Shown here: positions 23,362 through 30,585 of the stretch, in pieces
Layout: every line of letters begins with the position of its first letter
Numbering within the stretch: the stretch's first letter is position 1
The notes under the pieces: model-generated
Database searches by the model: none
What the model saw: the letters and a program-made list of their open reading frames with translations, nothing else
What the model was told of the DNA's origin: nothing
Position numbers and translations under genes: made by a program
Assembly: GCF_020410765.1 (NCBI RefSeq)
Contig: NZ_CP084541.1
Coordinates: forward strand, 4,483,001 to 4,547,000
Direction of reading: 5' to 3'
DNA: 64,000 nt
From: Streptomyces marincola
Lineage (GTDB): Bacteria > Actinomycetota > Actinomycetes > Streptomycetales > Streptomycetaceae

Positions 23362-25149
23362 TCAGTCCTTGATGTCGCAGATGGCGGCGCCGGAGGACAG
23401 CGAGCCGCCGACGTCCGCCCCGAGGTTCACGACGGTGCCGGAGCGGTGCGCGTTGATGGGCTGCTCCATCTTCATCGCCTCCAGGACGATGATCAGATCG
23501 CCCTCCTCGACCTGCTGCCCCTCCTCGACGGCGACCTTCACGATGGTCCCCTGCATCGGCGAGGCGAGCGTGTCCCCGGTCGCGCCGGCGCCGGCGCGCT
23601 TGGTCGGCTTGCGCCGGGCGGGCCGCGCGCCCCCCGCGACGGCCGCGCGGGCCAGCGGCATCGCCAGCGTCGCGGGCAGCGAGACCTCAAGCCGCTTGCC
23701 CGCCACCTCGACGACGACGGTCTCGCGGACGCTGCCGCCCTCGCCGTCCGCTCCCTCGGTGGCGTCGAACGGCGGGATCGACGACACGAACTCCGTCTCG
23801 ATCCACCGCGTGTGGACGCTGAACGGCTCGTCCTTGCCGTGCCTGGCGCTGTCGAGCTCCGGCGCGAACGCCGGGTCGCGCACCACCGCGCGATGGAAGG
23901 GCAGCGCGGTGGCCATGCCCTCGACGCGGAACTCGGCCAGCGCGCGCGCCGCCCGCTCCAGCGCCTGCTTGCGGTCCGCGCCCGTGACGATCAGCTTGGC
24001 GAGCAGCGAGTCCCAGGCGGGGCCGATCACCGAGCCGGACTCGACTCCCGCGTCCACGCGCACGCCGGGGCCGTGCGGGGGCGCGAACGTCGTGACCGTG
24101 CCGGGGGCCGGCAGGAAGTTGCGCCCGGGGTCCTCGCCGTTGATGCGGAACTCGATCGAGTGCCCGCGCAGCTCCGGGTCGCCGTACCCGATCTCCTCGC
24201 CCCTGGCGATGCGCAGCTGCTCCCTGACCAGGTCGATGCCGCTGATCTCCTCCGTCACCGGGTGCTCGACCTGGAGCCGGGTGTTGACCTCAAGGAAGGA
24301 GATCGTGCCGTCCTGCCCGACGAGGAACTCGCACGTGCCCGCCCCGACGTAGCCGGCCTCCTTGAGGATCGCCTTCGAGGCCGCGTACAGCTCGGCGTTC
24401 TGCCCGGCGCTCAGGTAGGGCGCCGGCGCCTCCTCGACGAGCTTCTGGTGGCGCCGCTGGAGCGAGCAGTCGCGGGTGGAGACCACGACGACGTTGCCGT
24501 GGCTGTCGGCCAGGCACTGGGTCTCGACGTGCCGCGGGCGGTCGAGGTAGCGCTCGACGAAGCACTCGCCGCGGCCGAACGCCGCCTGGGCCTCGCGGAC
24601 CGCGGAGTCGTACAGCTCGGGGATCTCCTCCAGGGTCCGCGCGACCTTCAGGCCGCGCCCGCCGCCGCCGAAGGCGGCCTTGATGGCCACGGGGAGGCCG
24701 TGTTCGCGGGCGAACGCGACGACCTCGTCGGCGCCGGCGACGGGGTCGGTGGTCCCGGCGACCAGGGGTGCGCCGGCGCGCTGCGCGATGTGGCGCGCGG
24801 CGACCTTGTCGCCGAGCGAGCGGATCGCGGACGGGGGCGGACCGATCCAGGTCAGCCCCGCGTCGAGCACGGCCTGCGCGAACTCCGCGTTCTCCGAGAG
24901 GAATCCGTATCCCGGGTGGATCGCGTCGGCGCCGGAGTCCGCGGCGGCCTTCAGCACCTTGTCGATGTCCAGATAGCTGGTGGCGGGGGTCTCGCCCCCC
25001 AGCGCGAAAGCCTCGTCGGTCGCGCGCGTGTGCACGGCGTCCCGGTCGGGCTCGGCGTAGACGGCCACACTGGCGATGCCGGCGTCCCGGCAGGCCCGGG
25101 CGACCCTGACGGCGATTTCGCCGCGGTTGGCGATGAGCACCTTGCGCAC
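23362..25149 (-). CDS. accA2: Acetyl/propionyl-CoA carboxylase alpha subunit (biotin carboxylase + BCCP)
   Basis: A 595-residue fused subunit that carboxylates its own biotin with ATP and bicarbonate and passes the carboxyl to the beta subunit. The N-terminal biotin carboxylase domain (MRKVLIANRGEIAVR to about residue 445) has ATP-grasp motifs AAFGGGGRGLKV and FLEVNTRLQVEHPVTE. An Ala/Lys-rich linker follows, then the biotinyl domain with EAMKM (Lys560). The start is GTG 25149 behind AAGGAGGG. The beta and epsilon subunit genes lie at 26.9-28.9 kb on the same strand and the biotin ligase at 29.6 kb. The gene symbol follows S. coelicolor usage (accA1/accA2). Confidence 0.95.
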   Translation of the reverse strand: MRKVLIANRGEIAVRVARACRDAGIASVAVYAEPDRDAVHTRATDEAFALGGETPATSYLDIDKVLKAAADSGADAIHPGYGFLSENAEFAQAVLDAGLTWIGPPPSAIRSLGDKVAARHIAQRAGAPLVAGTTDPVAGADEVVAFAREHGLPVAIKAAFGGGGRGLKVARTLEEIPELYDSAVREAQAAFGRGECFVERYLDRPRHVETQCLADSHGNVVVVSTRDCSLQRRHQKLVEEAPAPYLSAGQNAELYAASKAILKEAGYVGAGTCEFLVGQDGTISFLEVNTRLQVEHPVTEEISGIDLVREQLRIARGEEIGYGDPELRGHSIEFRINGEDPGRNFLPAPGTVTTFAPPHGPGVRVDAGVESGSVIGPAWDSLLAKLIVTGADRKQALERAARALAEFRVEGMATALPFHRAVVRDPAFAPELDSARHGKDEPFSVHTRWIETEFVSSIPPFDATEGADGEGGSVRETVVVEVAGKRLEVSLPATLAMPLARAAVAGGARPARRKPTKRAGAGATGDTLASPMQGTIVKVAVEEGQQVEEGDLIIVLEAMKMEQPINAHRSGTVVNLGADVGGSLSSGAAICDIKD

Positions 25150-25469
25150 GATGGCTCCCTCCTTGGAACAGGGCGAGTTTATGTACTGGCGACACCCCGC
25201 AACGAGTCGCCCTCAGGGGTGACCTTGCCCACACGGACGGTGAACCGTGGTCGTTTCCCCGTCCGATTGCCGTGCTGTCCCAAGGTACGCAGCTCGCTGC
25301 GCTCAACCTTAGACGTGCGCGCGCCTCTTCCGCCTCCGGTGGCCTGACACAGGCTGCGCCGGAGGCCGTTGTAGGAAGCGGACAAGTGAGTCAAAGATTC
25401 TTTGCTCCGTGTCCGAGCAGGCTTCCGGTGGGGTTGCCGCCGGCGTTACCCAGCAGTAACGTGCGCGGC
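25150..25469. other. 320-bp divergent promoter region
   Basis: Contains the accA2 promoter region (the AT-rich TACATAAACT stretch just upstream on the - strand) and, at the other end, the promoter of the membrane protein gene at 25470. A small open frame on the - strand (25179-25394) overlaps the promoter and is not supported by motifs. An inverted repeat at 25445-25460 is listed separately. Confidence 0.55.
25445..25460. promoter_or_regulatory. GTTAC-n6-GTAAC inverted repeat over a -10 box
   Basis: GTTAC (25445-25449) and GTAAC (25456-25460) with a 6-bp spacer; adding the flanking C/G makes 6-bp arms. The right arm overlaps the -10 TAACGT (25457-25462) of the gene at 25470, an expected repressor position. 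Similar TTAC/GTAA palindromes are used by TetR-type lipid-metabolism regulators in actinobacteria. Confidence 0.55.
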
Positions 25470-26087
25470 GTGAACCGGGGCAGACGAAGCGTGGCCGCGG
25501 TGGCGGCGGTCGCGGTGGCATGCGGCGCGGTCGCACTCGGGCTGACGCACTGGGTGCTCGGGCTGGCGGCCGACCGCCAGCAGATGTCTCTGGGCGGGGT
25601 CTCGCCCTCCGTCATCCGCGCCGGCGCGTGGGTCGCGGGCGCGGGGCTCGCGGCGTTCCTGCTCCTCTGCGCCGTGCTGCTGTCGCGCGCGGCGGTGCGC
25701 GACAGCCCTCCGCGCCGGCTCGCGCGCGCGGCGCTCGCCGCCGCGGCCGTGCTGCACGCGGTGCTCGCGGCACCGGCCGTGGGACTCGTCGGCTGGGCGG
25801 CGTTCACCGTGCTGATGGCGGTCTTCACGCTGATCATGCTGACCCTGACGCTGTACCCGCCGCCCGGCGCTGCCCCGCCCGGCGGCGGCGCGCGGGCCGC
25901 GGGGCCGCCCGGCGGGAGATCAGGCCCAGAGGTCGGTGATGCCGGTCCCGACCCGGGCCAGCAGGGTGCGCAGCAGGGGGAGGGACAGGCCGATGACGGT
26001 GCCCGCGCTCCCCTCGATGCCGTCGACGAACGGCGCCGACCTGCCGTCGAGGGTGAACGCCCCGGCGACGCGCAGCGGTTCCCCTGA
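25470..26087 (+). CDS. Four-span membrane protein of unknown function
   Basis: A 205-residue protein with hydrophobic segments at about 7-30, 50-73, 84-104 and 106-126, then a hydrophilic Pro/Gly/Gln-rich tail. No motif is recognised. GTG 25470 is preceded 7 nt upstream by TAACGT (25457-25462), so the message is probably leaderless. The last ~55 codons run antisense to the 3' end of maf (168-bp overlap). The tail composition suggests that the biological stop could have been lost, but the reading is open as given. The N-terminal membrane part looks genuine. Confidence 0.65.
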   Translation: MNRGRRSVAAVAAVAVACGAVALGLTHWVLGLAADRQQMSLGGVSPSVIRAGAWVAGAGLAAFLLLCAVLLSRAAVRDSPPRRLARAALAAAAVLHAVLAAPAVGLVGWAAFTVLMAVFTLIMLTLTLYPPPGAAPPGGGARAAGPPGGRSGPEVGDAGPDPGQQGAQQGEGQADDGARAPLDAVDERRRPAVEGERPGDAQRFP

Positions 26088-26543
26088 GGCCACGTAGGCG
26101 GCGATCTCCGCGTCGGACGGCGTGCCGAACCTGACAGTCGTCGACGCGGTCTCCGAGGCGAGGGCGCCGTCCGACGTGTCGATCACGCACTGCCCGGTGT
26201 GCAGCACGCCCGCCCGGCCGCGCATCGACTTCCAGCGCGCGACGGCCTCTTCCGCGTCGGCCGGCTTGCCGAACGCCCGCCCGTCGAGTTCGAGCACGGA
26301 GTCGCAGCCGACCACCAGGGCGCTGGCGGCCTCGGCGCGTGCGGCGACCGCCGCGGCCTTGGCCTCGGCCAGGACACGCGCCAGTTCCGCGGGCGTGGGC
26401 GCCGTCAGCGCGTCCTCGTCGACGCCGCTGACGATCACCTCGGGCGCGAGCCCGGCCTGCCGCAGCAGGCCGAGCCGCGCGGGCGATTGGGAGGCCAGGA
26501 TCAGCCGCCGGGCGGGCGCGGCGGAGGGCGAGGCGTGACTCAT
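25920..26543 (-). CDS. maf: Maf-family nucleotide pyrophosphatase
   Basis: A 207-residue Maf/YhdE protein that hydrolyses non-canonical or excess nucleoside triphosphates to monophosphates. The N-terminal LILASQSPARLGLLRQAGL is the family hallmark (SxSPRR-type). VGCDSVLELDG and GKPADAEEA carry the metal-binding Asp and Lys. VDGIEGSAGTVIGLSLP is the conserved C-terminal motif. A -10 box TACCCT (26551-26556) 7 nt upstream of ATG 26543 indicates leaderless transcription. It sits between the carboxylase alpha gene and the epsilon/beta pair, an order I recall for S. coelicolor too. Confidence 0.93.
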   Translation of the reverse strand: MSHASPSAAPARRLILASQSPARLGLLRQAGLAPEVIVSGVDEDALTAPTPAELARVLAEAKAAAVAARAEAASALVVGCDSVLELDGRAFGKPADAEEAVARWKSMRGRAGVLHTGQCVIDTSDGALASETASTTVRFGTPSDAEIAAYVASGEPLRVAGAFTLDGRSAPFVDGIEGSAGTVIGLSLPLLRTLLARVGTGITDLWA

Positions 26544-26570
26544 GGGCGCCAGGGTAACGGGCCCCGCGCG

Positions 26571-26705
26571 TCACCTGGTGAGGAGCAGGAGGGCGAGCCC
26601 CATGGCCGCCGCGACCACCCAGCCGAGCCGGGGCAGCATGGCCAGCGCGGCGCGGGTCTCCTCGTCGGGAGCCTCCCGCGTGTTCCGCATGTCGGACCAC
26701 CGCAT
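26571..26705 (-). CDS. Small membrane protein, MmpB-like
   Basis: A 44-residue protein starting MRWSD, with an acidic/polar half and a C-terminal membrane span (LGWVVAAAMGLALLLLTR). The N-terminal WSD and the size fit the morphogenic membrane protein MmpB family of Streptomyces as I recall it. ATG 26705 is chosen because it gives this N-terminus and has CACCCT 6 nt upstream (a weak -10). An upstream in-frame ATG at 26756 would add 17 residues and overlap a palindrome. It lies in the carboxylase cluster, close behind accE. The assignment to MmpB is moderate. Confidence 0.6.
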   Translation of the reverse strand: MRWSDMRNTREAPDEETRAALAMLPRLGWVVAAAMGLALLLLTR

Positions 26706-26739
26706 GGGGCCAGGGTGCCGGGCGGCGCCCAGCCGCGCC

Positions 26740-26755
26740 TGAGTACAAGTACTCA
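26740..26755. promoter_or_regulatory. 16-bp palindrome upstream of the MmpB-like gene
   Basis: TGAGTAC-AA-GTACTCA, perfect 7-bp arms, 35 bp upstream of the proposed start. Most likely an operator for a dimeric regulator; I cannot name the protein. Confidence 0.6.
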
Positions 26756-26871
26756 TTTCCCGGCCCCTCCCGGCCGGGGCCAGGCCGCTCGCGGGCGGCC
26801 GGGAGCGGCCGGCGCGCCCCGGCGGGTGGGTCCGGGCTCAGGCCGGCGCGCCCCGGCGGGTGCGCCCGGGC

Positions 26872-27090
26872 TCAGGCCGGCCAGTAGCTGGTGCGCCAGG
26901 CGCGCGGGCCGGGCGCGCGCGGCGCTCGCGGCACGTTCCGCGCCGGGTCGGACCAGGCGCCGCGCGGCGCCCGCTCCGACCCGGCCCCGGCGGCGGCAGC
27001 CGCCGCCGCGGCTGCCCTGGCCTGCACCACGGCGATGGCGGCGGCCAGTTCCTCGGGCGTCGGATTGCCCCGCAGCACCCTGATCACCAC
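26872..27090 (-). CDS. accE: Acyl-CoA carboxylase epsilon subunit
   Basis: A 72-residue small subunit that stabilises the alpha-beta acyl-CoA carboxylase complex in actinomycetes. Typical parts: N-terminal IRVLRGNPTPEELAAAIAVV, a run of alanines, and the C-terminal AWRTSYWPA. GTG 27090 follows GGGAGGA. It lies downstream of the beta subunit gene, separated by a 193-bp spacer that carries 18-bp tandem repeats. Short length and Ala-richness are normal for this subunit. Confidence 0.85.
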   Translation of the reverse strand: MVIRVLRGNPTPEELAAAIAVVQARAAAAAAAAAGAGSERAPRGAWSDPARNVPRAPRAPGPRAWRTSYWPA

Positions 27091-27129
27091 AACGTCCTCC
27101 CGCTCTCCCTGTCGCCACCGCCGGCATCC

Positions 27130-27219
27130 CTGATACCCCTGGCACCCCTGATACCCCTGGCACCCCTGATACCCCTGGCACCCCTGATACTTCTGGCACC
27201 CCTGATACCCCTGGCGCCG
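27130..27219 (-). repeat. Five 18-bp tandem repeats between beta and epsilon genes
   Basis: Unit CTGATACCCCTGGCACCC in five copies (27130-27147, 27148-27165, 27166-27183, 27184-27201 with two changes, 27202-27219 with changes at the end). It lies in the untranslated spacer of the carboxylase transcript. On the - strand one frame would read a GVPGVS-like hexapeptide, but that frame differs from accE. Confidence 0.9.
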
Positions 27220-27283
27220 AAGTCACAGGCGCCACCGGCGCCCCACGCCTTCCCGCCGCCGTCCGCACGGCCCACCGGCCGGC

Positions 27284-28864
27284 TCACAGCGGGATGTTGC
27301 CGTGCTTCTTCGGCGGCAGCTGCTCGCGCTTGGTCCGCAGCGCGCGCAGTCCCCGCACCACGTAGGCCCGGGTCTGGGCCGGCTTGATGACCGCGTCCAC
27401 GTAGCCGCGTTCCGCCGCGGCGTACGGGTTGAGCAGCGCGTCCTCGTACTCCTCGGTCAGCCGGGCGCGCGTCGCCTCGCGCTCCTCGTCCGATTCGAGC
27501 GCCGCGAGCGTGCGCCGGTGCAGGATGTTGACCGCGCCCTGCGCCCCCATGACGGCGATCTGCGCCGTCGGCCAGGCCAGGTTGAGGTCGGCGCCCAGGT
27601 GCTTGGAGCCCATCACGTCGTACGCGCCGCCGAACGCCTTCCGCGTGATCACCGTGATCAGCGGCACCGTCGCCTCCGCGTACGCGTAGATCAGCTTCGC
27701 CCCGCGCCTGATGATGCCGTTGTACTCCTGGTCGGTGCCCGGCAGGAAGCCCGGTACGTCGACGAAGGTGAGCACCGGCAGGTTGAACGCGTCGCAGGTC
27801 CGCACGAACCTGGCCGCCTTCTCCGAGGCGTTGATGTCGAGGCAGCCCGCGAACTGGAGCGGCTGGTTGGCCACCACGCCCACCGGGTGGCCCTCGACCC
27901 GGCCGAAGCCGGTGATGACGTTGGGCGCGAACAGCGGCTGGGTCTCCAGGAACTCCCGGTCGTCCAGCACGTGTTCGATCACCTCGTGCATGTCGTACGG
28001 CTGGTTCGCGGAGTCGGGGATCAGGCCGTCGAGCTCCGCGTCCAGGGGCGACTCGGCCAGCTCGGCGTCCTGCGGGTAGGCGGGCGGGTCGGACAGGTTG
28101 TTCGACGGCAGGTAGGAGAGCAGCGTCTTGACGTAGTCGAACGCCTCCTTCTCGTCCGCCGCCATGTGGTGCGCGACACCCGAGAGCGTGTTGTGCGTGC
28201 GCGCACCGCCGAGTTCCTCGAAGCCGACGTCCTCGCCCGTGACGGTCTTGATCACGTCGGGGCCCGTGATGAACATGTGTGAGGTCTGGTCGACCATGAC
28301 GGTGAAGTCGGTGATCGCCGGTGAGTAGACCGCGCCGCCCGCGCACGGCCCGGTGATCACCGAGATCTGCGGCACCACGCCGGACGCGTGCACGTTGCGC
28401 CGGAAGATCTCCGCGAAGAGACCGAGGGCCGTCACGCCCTCCTGGATGCGCGCGCCGCCCCCGTCGTTGATGCCGATCACGGGGCAGCCGGTCTTCATCG
28501 CGAAGTCCATGACCTTCACGATCTTCTCGCCGTACACCTCGCCGAGCGAGCCGCCGAACACGGTGAAGTCCTGCGAGTAGACCGCCACCGGGCGGCCGTC
28601 CACGGTGCCGTAGCCCGTCACCACGCCGTCCCCGTAGGGCCGGTTGCGCTCGATGCCGAACCCTGTCGCGCGGTGCCTGGCGAACTCGTCGAGTTCGGTG
28701 AAGGACCCCTCGTCCAACAGCAGCGCGACGCGCTCACGCGCCGTCAGCTTGCCCCTGGCGTGCTGCTTCTCCACGGCCCGTGCCGAGCCCGCGTGCACGG
28801 CCTCGGTCATCCGGCGGCCGAGATCGGCGATCTTGCCGGCGGTGGTGTGGATGTTCTCGGCCAC
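27284..28864 (-). CDS. pccB: Acyl-CoA (propionyl-CoA) carboxylase beta subunit
   Basis: A 526-residue carboxyltransferase that transfers carboxyl from biotin to acyl-CoA. Two crotonase-fold halves are visible: the N-terminal half with YSQDFTVFGGSLGE and GINDGGGARIQEGV, and the C-terminal half with FVDVPGFLPGTDQEYNGIIRRGAK and ITRKAFGGAYDVMGSKHLGAD (the oxyanion-forming Gly-Gly sites). The residue deciding propionyl versus acetyl preference cannot be assigned by eye. GTG 28864 has GGAGG about 10 nt upstream. It is followed by accE. Confidence 0.94.
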   Translation of the reverse strand: MAENIHTTAGKIADLGRRMTEAVHAGSARAVEKQHARGKLTARERVALLLDEGSFTELDEFARHRATGFGIERNRPYGDGVVTGYGTVDGRPVAVYSQDFTVFGGSLGEVYGEKIVKVMDFAMKTGCPVIGINDGGGARIQEGVTALGLFAEIFRRNVHASGVVPQISVITGPCAGGAVYSPAITDFTVMVDQTSHMFITGPDVIKTVTGEDVGFEELGGARTHNTLSGVAHHMAADEKEAFDYVKTLLSYLPSNNLSDPPAYPQDAELAESPLDAELDGLIPDSANQPYDMHEVIEHVLDDREFLETQPLFAPNVITGFGRVEGHPVGVVANQPLQFAGCLDINASEKAARFVRTCDAFNLPVLTFVDVPGFLPGTDQEYNGIIRRGAKLIYAYAEATVPLITVITRKAFGGAYDVMGSKHLGADLNLAWPTAQIAVMGAQGAVNILHRRTLAALESDEEREATRARLTEEYEDALLNPYAAAERGYVDAVIKPAQTRAYVVRGLRALRTKREQLPPKKHGNIPL

Positions 28865-28973
28865 GGCGGCGGCTCCTCCATGTCGTCGGCGGCTACTGAC
28901 CCGTAGGCTAGTACCCCGCCCATCGGGGCCGTCCCGTCGCGACGGCGCCGGCGGAACGACTCCCGGGCCCCGC

Positions 28974-29417
28974 CTAGCGGCCCGTCGCTATCCCCCGCTC
29001 CCGCAGGGTCTTCTGGAGCTCCCGGGGCCAGAACTCGGCACCTCTGATGCGCTTGAGGTTGGGCAGGAGCGGCAGGTCGTCGAGGGAGCGGACGTCGTAG
29101 AGGTCGTCCTCGCCGTCCCAGATCGGAGAGCAGTGGAAGTAGACCCGGAGACCGCCCTCGAACAGCAGCTCCTCCACGGTGGCCAGCAGTTCCGGGCTGA
29201 TCTCCAGGGCCGTGAAGTAGTCCCGGGCGGCGGGGACCACCTGGTGGGCGAGGCCGTTCTCCTCGGTGTACGTGTACGCGGGGTCGCCGTCGTCCTCGAC
29301 GAGGCCCTGCTCGACGAGGTGCGCCCCCAGGTGGAACGCGGGGGCCAGGGTCCCGTCGTGGTACATGAGCCGCTCGACGACCAGCAGTTTGAGGTTGAAA
29401 TCGGTGAACTGGGCCAT
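28974..29417 (-). CDS. Conserved protein of unknown function (DUF6892-like)
   Basis: A 147-residue soluble protein starting MAQFTDFNLKLLVVERLMYHDGTLAPAFHLGAHL and carrying SPIWDGEDDLYDVRSLDDLPLLPNLKRI near the C-terminus. The pattern resembles a Streptomyces unknown family and looks like a leucine-repeat-bounded scaffold; no enzyme motif is seen. ATG 29417 has TACGTT (29424-29429) 6 nt upstream, so it is probably leaderless. The pccB gene follows on the same strand after 109 bp. Confidence 0.75.
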   Translation of the reverse strand: MAQFTDFNLKLLVVERLMYHDGTLAPAFHLGAHLVEQGLVEDDGDPAYTYTEENGLAHQVVPAARDYFTALEISPELLATVEELLFEGGLRVYFHCSPIWDGEDDLYDVRSLDDLPLLPNLKRIRGAEFWPRELQKTLRERGIATGR

Positions 29418-29572
29418 GGGGCCAACGTACGGGCCGGGTACGACAGTCCCGCGGCCGGCGGCGGGGAGGCCGGCCGAGGCGCCGCGGCGTTCCGGCGTTC
29501 CGGCGTTCCGGGGCGCGTCGCACCGCCGGCCGGCGCGGGGCCCGGCGACGGCCGCACCCGTAGGCTGGCCGC

Positions 29573-30424
29573 ATGACCGCATCGCCGAGTCCCTGGTCCG
29601 ACCTCGACCGCCCGCCGCTGCGCGAACGCGCCCTGCGGCAGGCCCTGGCCGGTCCCGGCGGCCCGTGGACGCGCCTGGACGTCACCCCGCGCACCGGCTC
29701 GACGAACGCCGACCTCGCCGCCGCGGCCCGCGCCGGCGACGCGCGGCCCGGCACCGTGCTGATCGCCGAGGAGCAGCACAGCGGGCGCGGGCGTCTTGAC
29801 CGCGCCTGGAGCGCGCCGCCGCGCTCCGGGCTGTTCTTCTCCGTGCTGCTGCGGCCCGCGCCCGCCGTGCCGGACGAGCGCGTCGGCTGGCTGCCGCTGC
29901 TCGCGGGCGTCGCCGCGGCCACCGCGCTGGCCAGGGCCGCGGGCGTCGACACGTCGTTGAAGTGGCCGAACGACGTGCTGGTGGCCGTCGGCGGCGAGGA
30001 GCGCAAGCTCGGCGGCATCCTCGCCGAGCGGGCCGCGGACGGCGCGGTGGTGCTCGGCATCGGTCTCAACGTGTCGCTGCGCGCCGAGGAGCTGCCCGTG
30101 CCCGCGGCCGGATCCCTGCTGCTCGCCGGGGCCGTCTCGACCGACCGCGACCCGCTGCTGCGCGCGGTGCTCCGCTCGCTCGCCGACTGGTACGCGCGGT
30201 GGACGGAGGCCGGCGGCGACCCGGTGGCCTCCGGCCTGCTCGACGCCTACGCCGCCGGCTGCTCGACGCTGGGCCGGCGGGTACGGGCCGAGCTGCCGGG
30301 CGGCGGGGAGCTGCGGGGCGTCGCGGCGGCGCTCGACGCGGAGGGCAGGCTGGTCATCGAGGGCGACGACGGCGGCAGGCACGAGGTGGCGGCGGCCGAC
30401 ATCATTCATCTTCGGCCGACGTGA
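29573..30424 (+). CDS. birA: Biotin-[acyl-CoA carboxylase] ligase
   Basis: A 283-residue biotin protein ligase that activates biotin with ATP and attaches it to the EAMKM Lys of the carboxylase alpha subunit. The catalytic domain has TGSTNADL, the biotinyl-AMP loop HSGRGRLDRAW, LKWPNDVLV and KLGGILAE, then GIGLNV. The N-terminal DNA-binding domain of E. coli BirA is missing, so it is a group I (non-regulatory) ligase. ATG 29573 lies 6 nt after TAGGCT (29561-29566), a leaderless arrangement. It is divergent from the gene at 29417. Confidence 0.95.
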   Translation: MTASPSPWSDLDRPPLRERALRQALAGPGGPWTRLDVTPRTGSTNADLAAAARAGDARPGTVLIAEEQHSGRGRLDRAWSAPPRSGLFFSVLLRPAPAVPDERVGWLPLLAGVAAATALARAAGVDTSLKWPNDVLVAVGGEERKLGGILAERAADGAVVLGIGLNVSLRAEELPVPAAGSLLLAGAVSTDRDPLLRAVLRSLADWYARWTEAGGDPVASGLLDAYAAGCSTLGRRVRAELPGGGELRGVAAALDAEGRLVIEGDDGGRHEVAAADIIHLRPT

Positions 30425-30456
30425 CTTAGGGCACACCTGCCGTAGGGTTGGGCCTC

Positions 30457-30522
30457 ATGAACGAGCGATTCCTCCTGCCCAGGGACCCGGGCGGCGAAGT
30501 CCGCGGGCAGGGCCCCGCGTGA
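30457..30522 (+). CDS. Possible 21-codon leaderless leader ORF upstream of cya
   Basis: ATG 30457 opens a frame MNERFLLPRDPGGEVRGQGPA that ends at TGA 30520-30522. TAGGGT (30443-30448) lies 8 nt upstream, so the promoter serving adenylate cyclase would start its transcript at this ATG. It could be a translated leader that regulates cya or simply an untranslated leader with a chance ORF. Confidence 0.35.
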   Translation: MNERFLLPRDPGGEVRGQGPA

Positions 30523-30585
30523 TGGGCACGGCTGAGCGGCGCGGCAGGGCGGCGCACGGCGGGGGAACGCCCTTCGTGAGGACGG

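Noticed and set aside
25179..25394. Small - strand frame upstream of accA2
   Set aside because: It covers the carboxylase promoter region, lacks a Shine-Dalgarno or leaderless box, and has no motif.
27091..27283. CRISPR-like array
   Set aside because: The 18-bp units are contiguous without spacers, so this is a simple tandem repeat and not an array.
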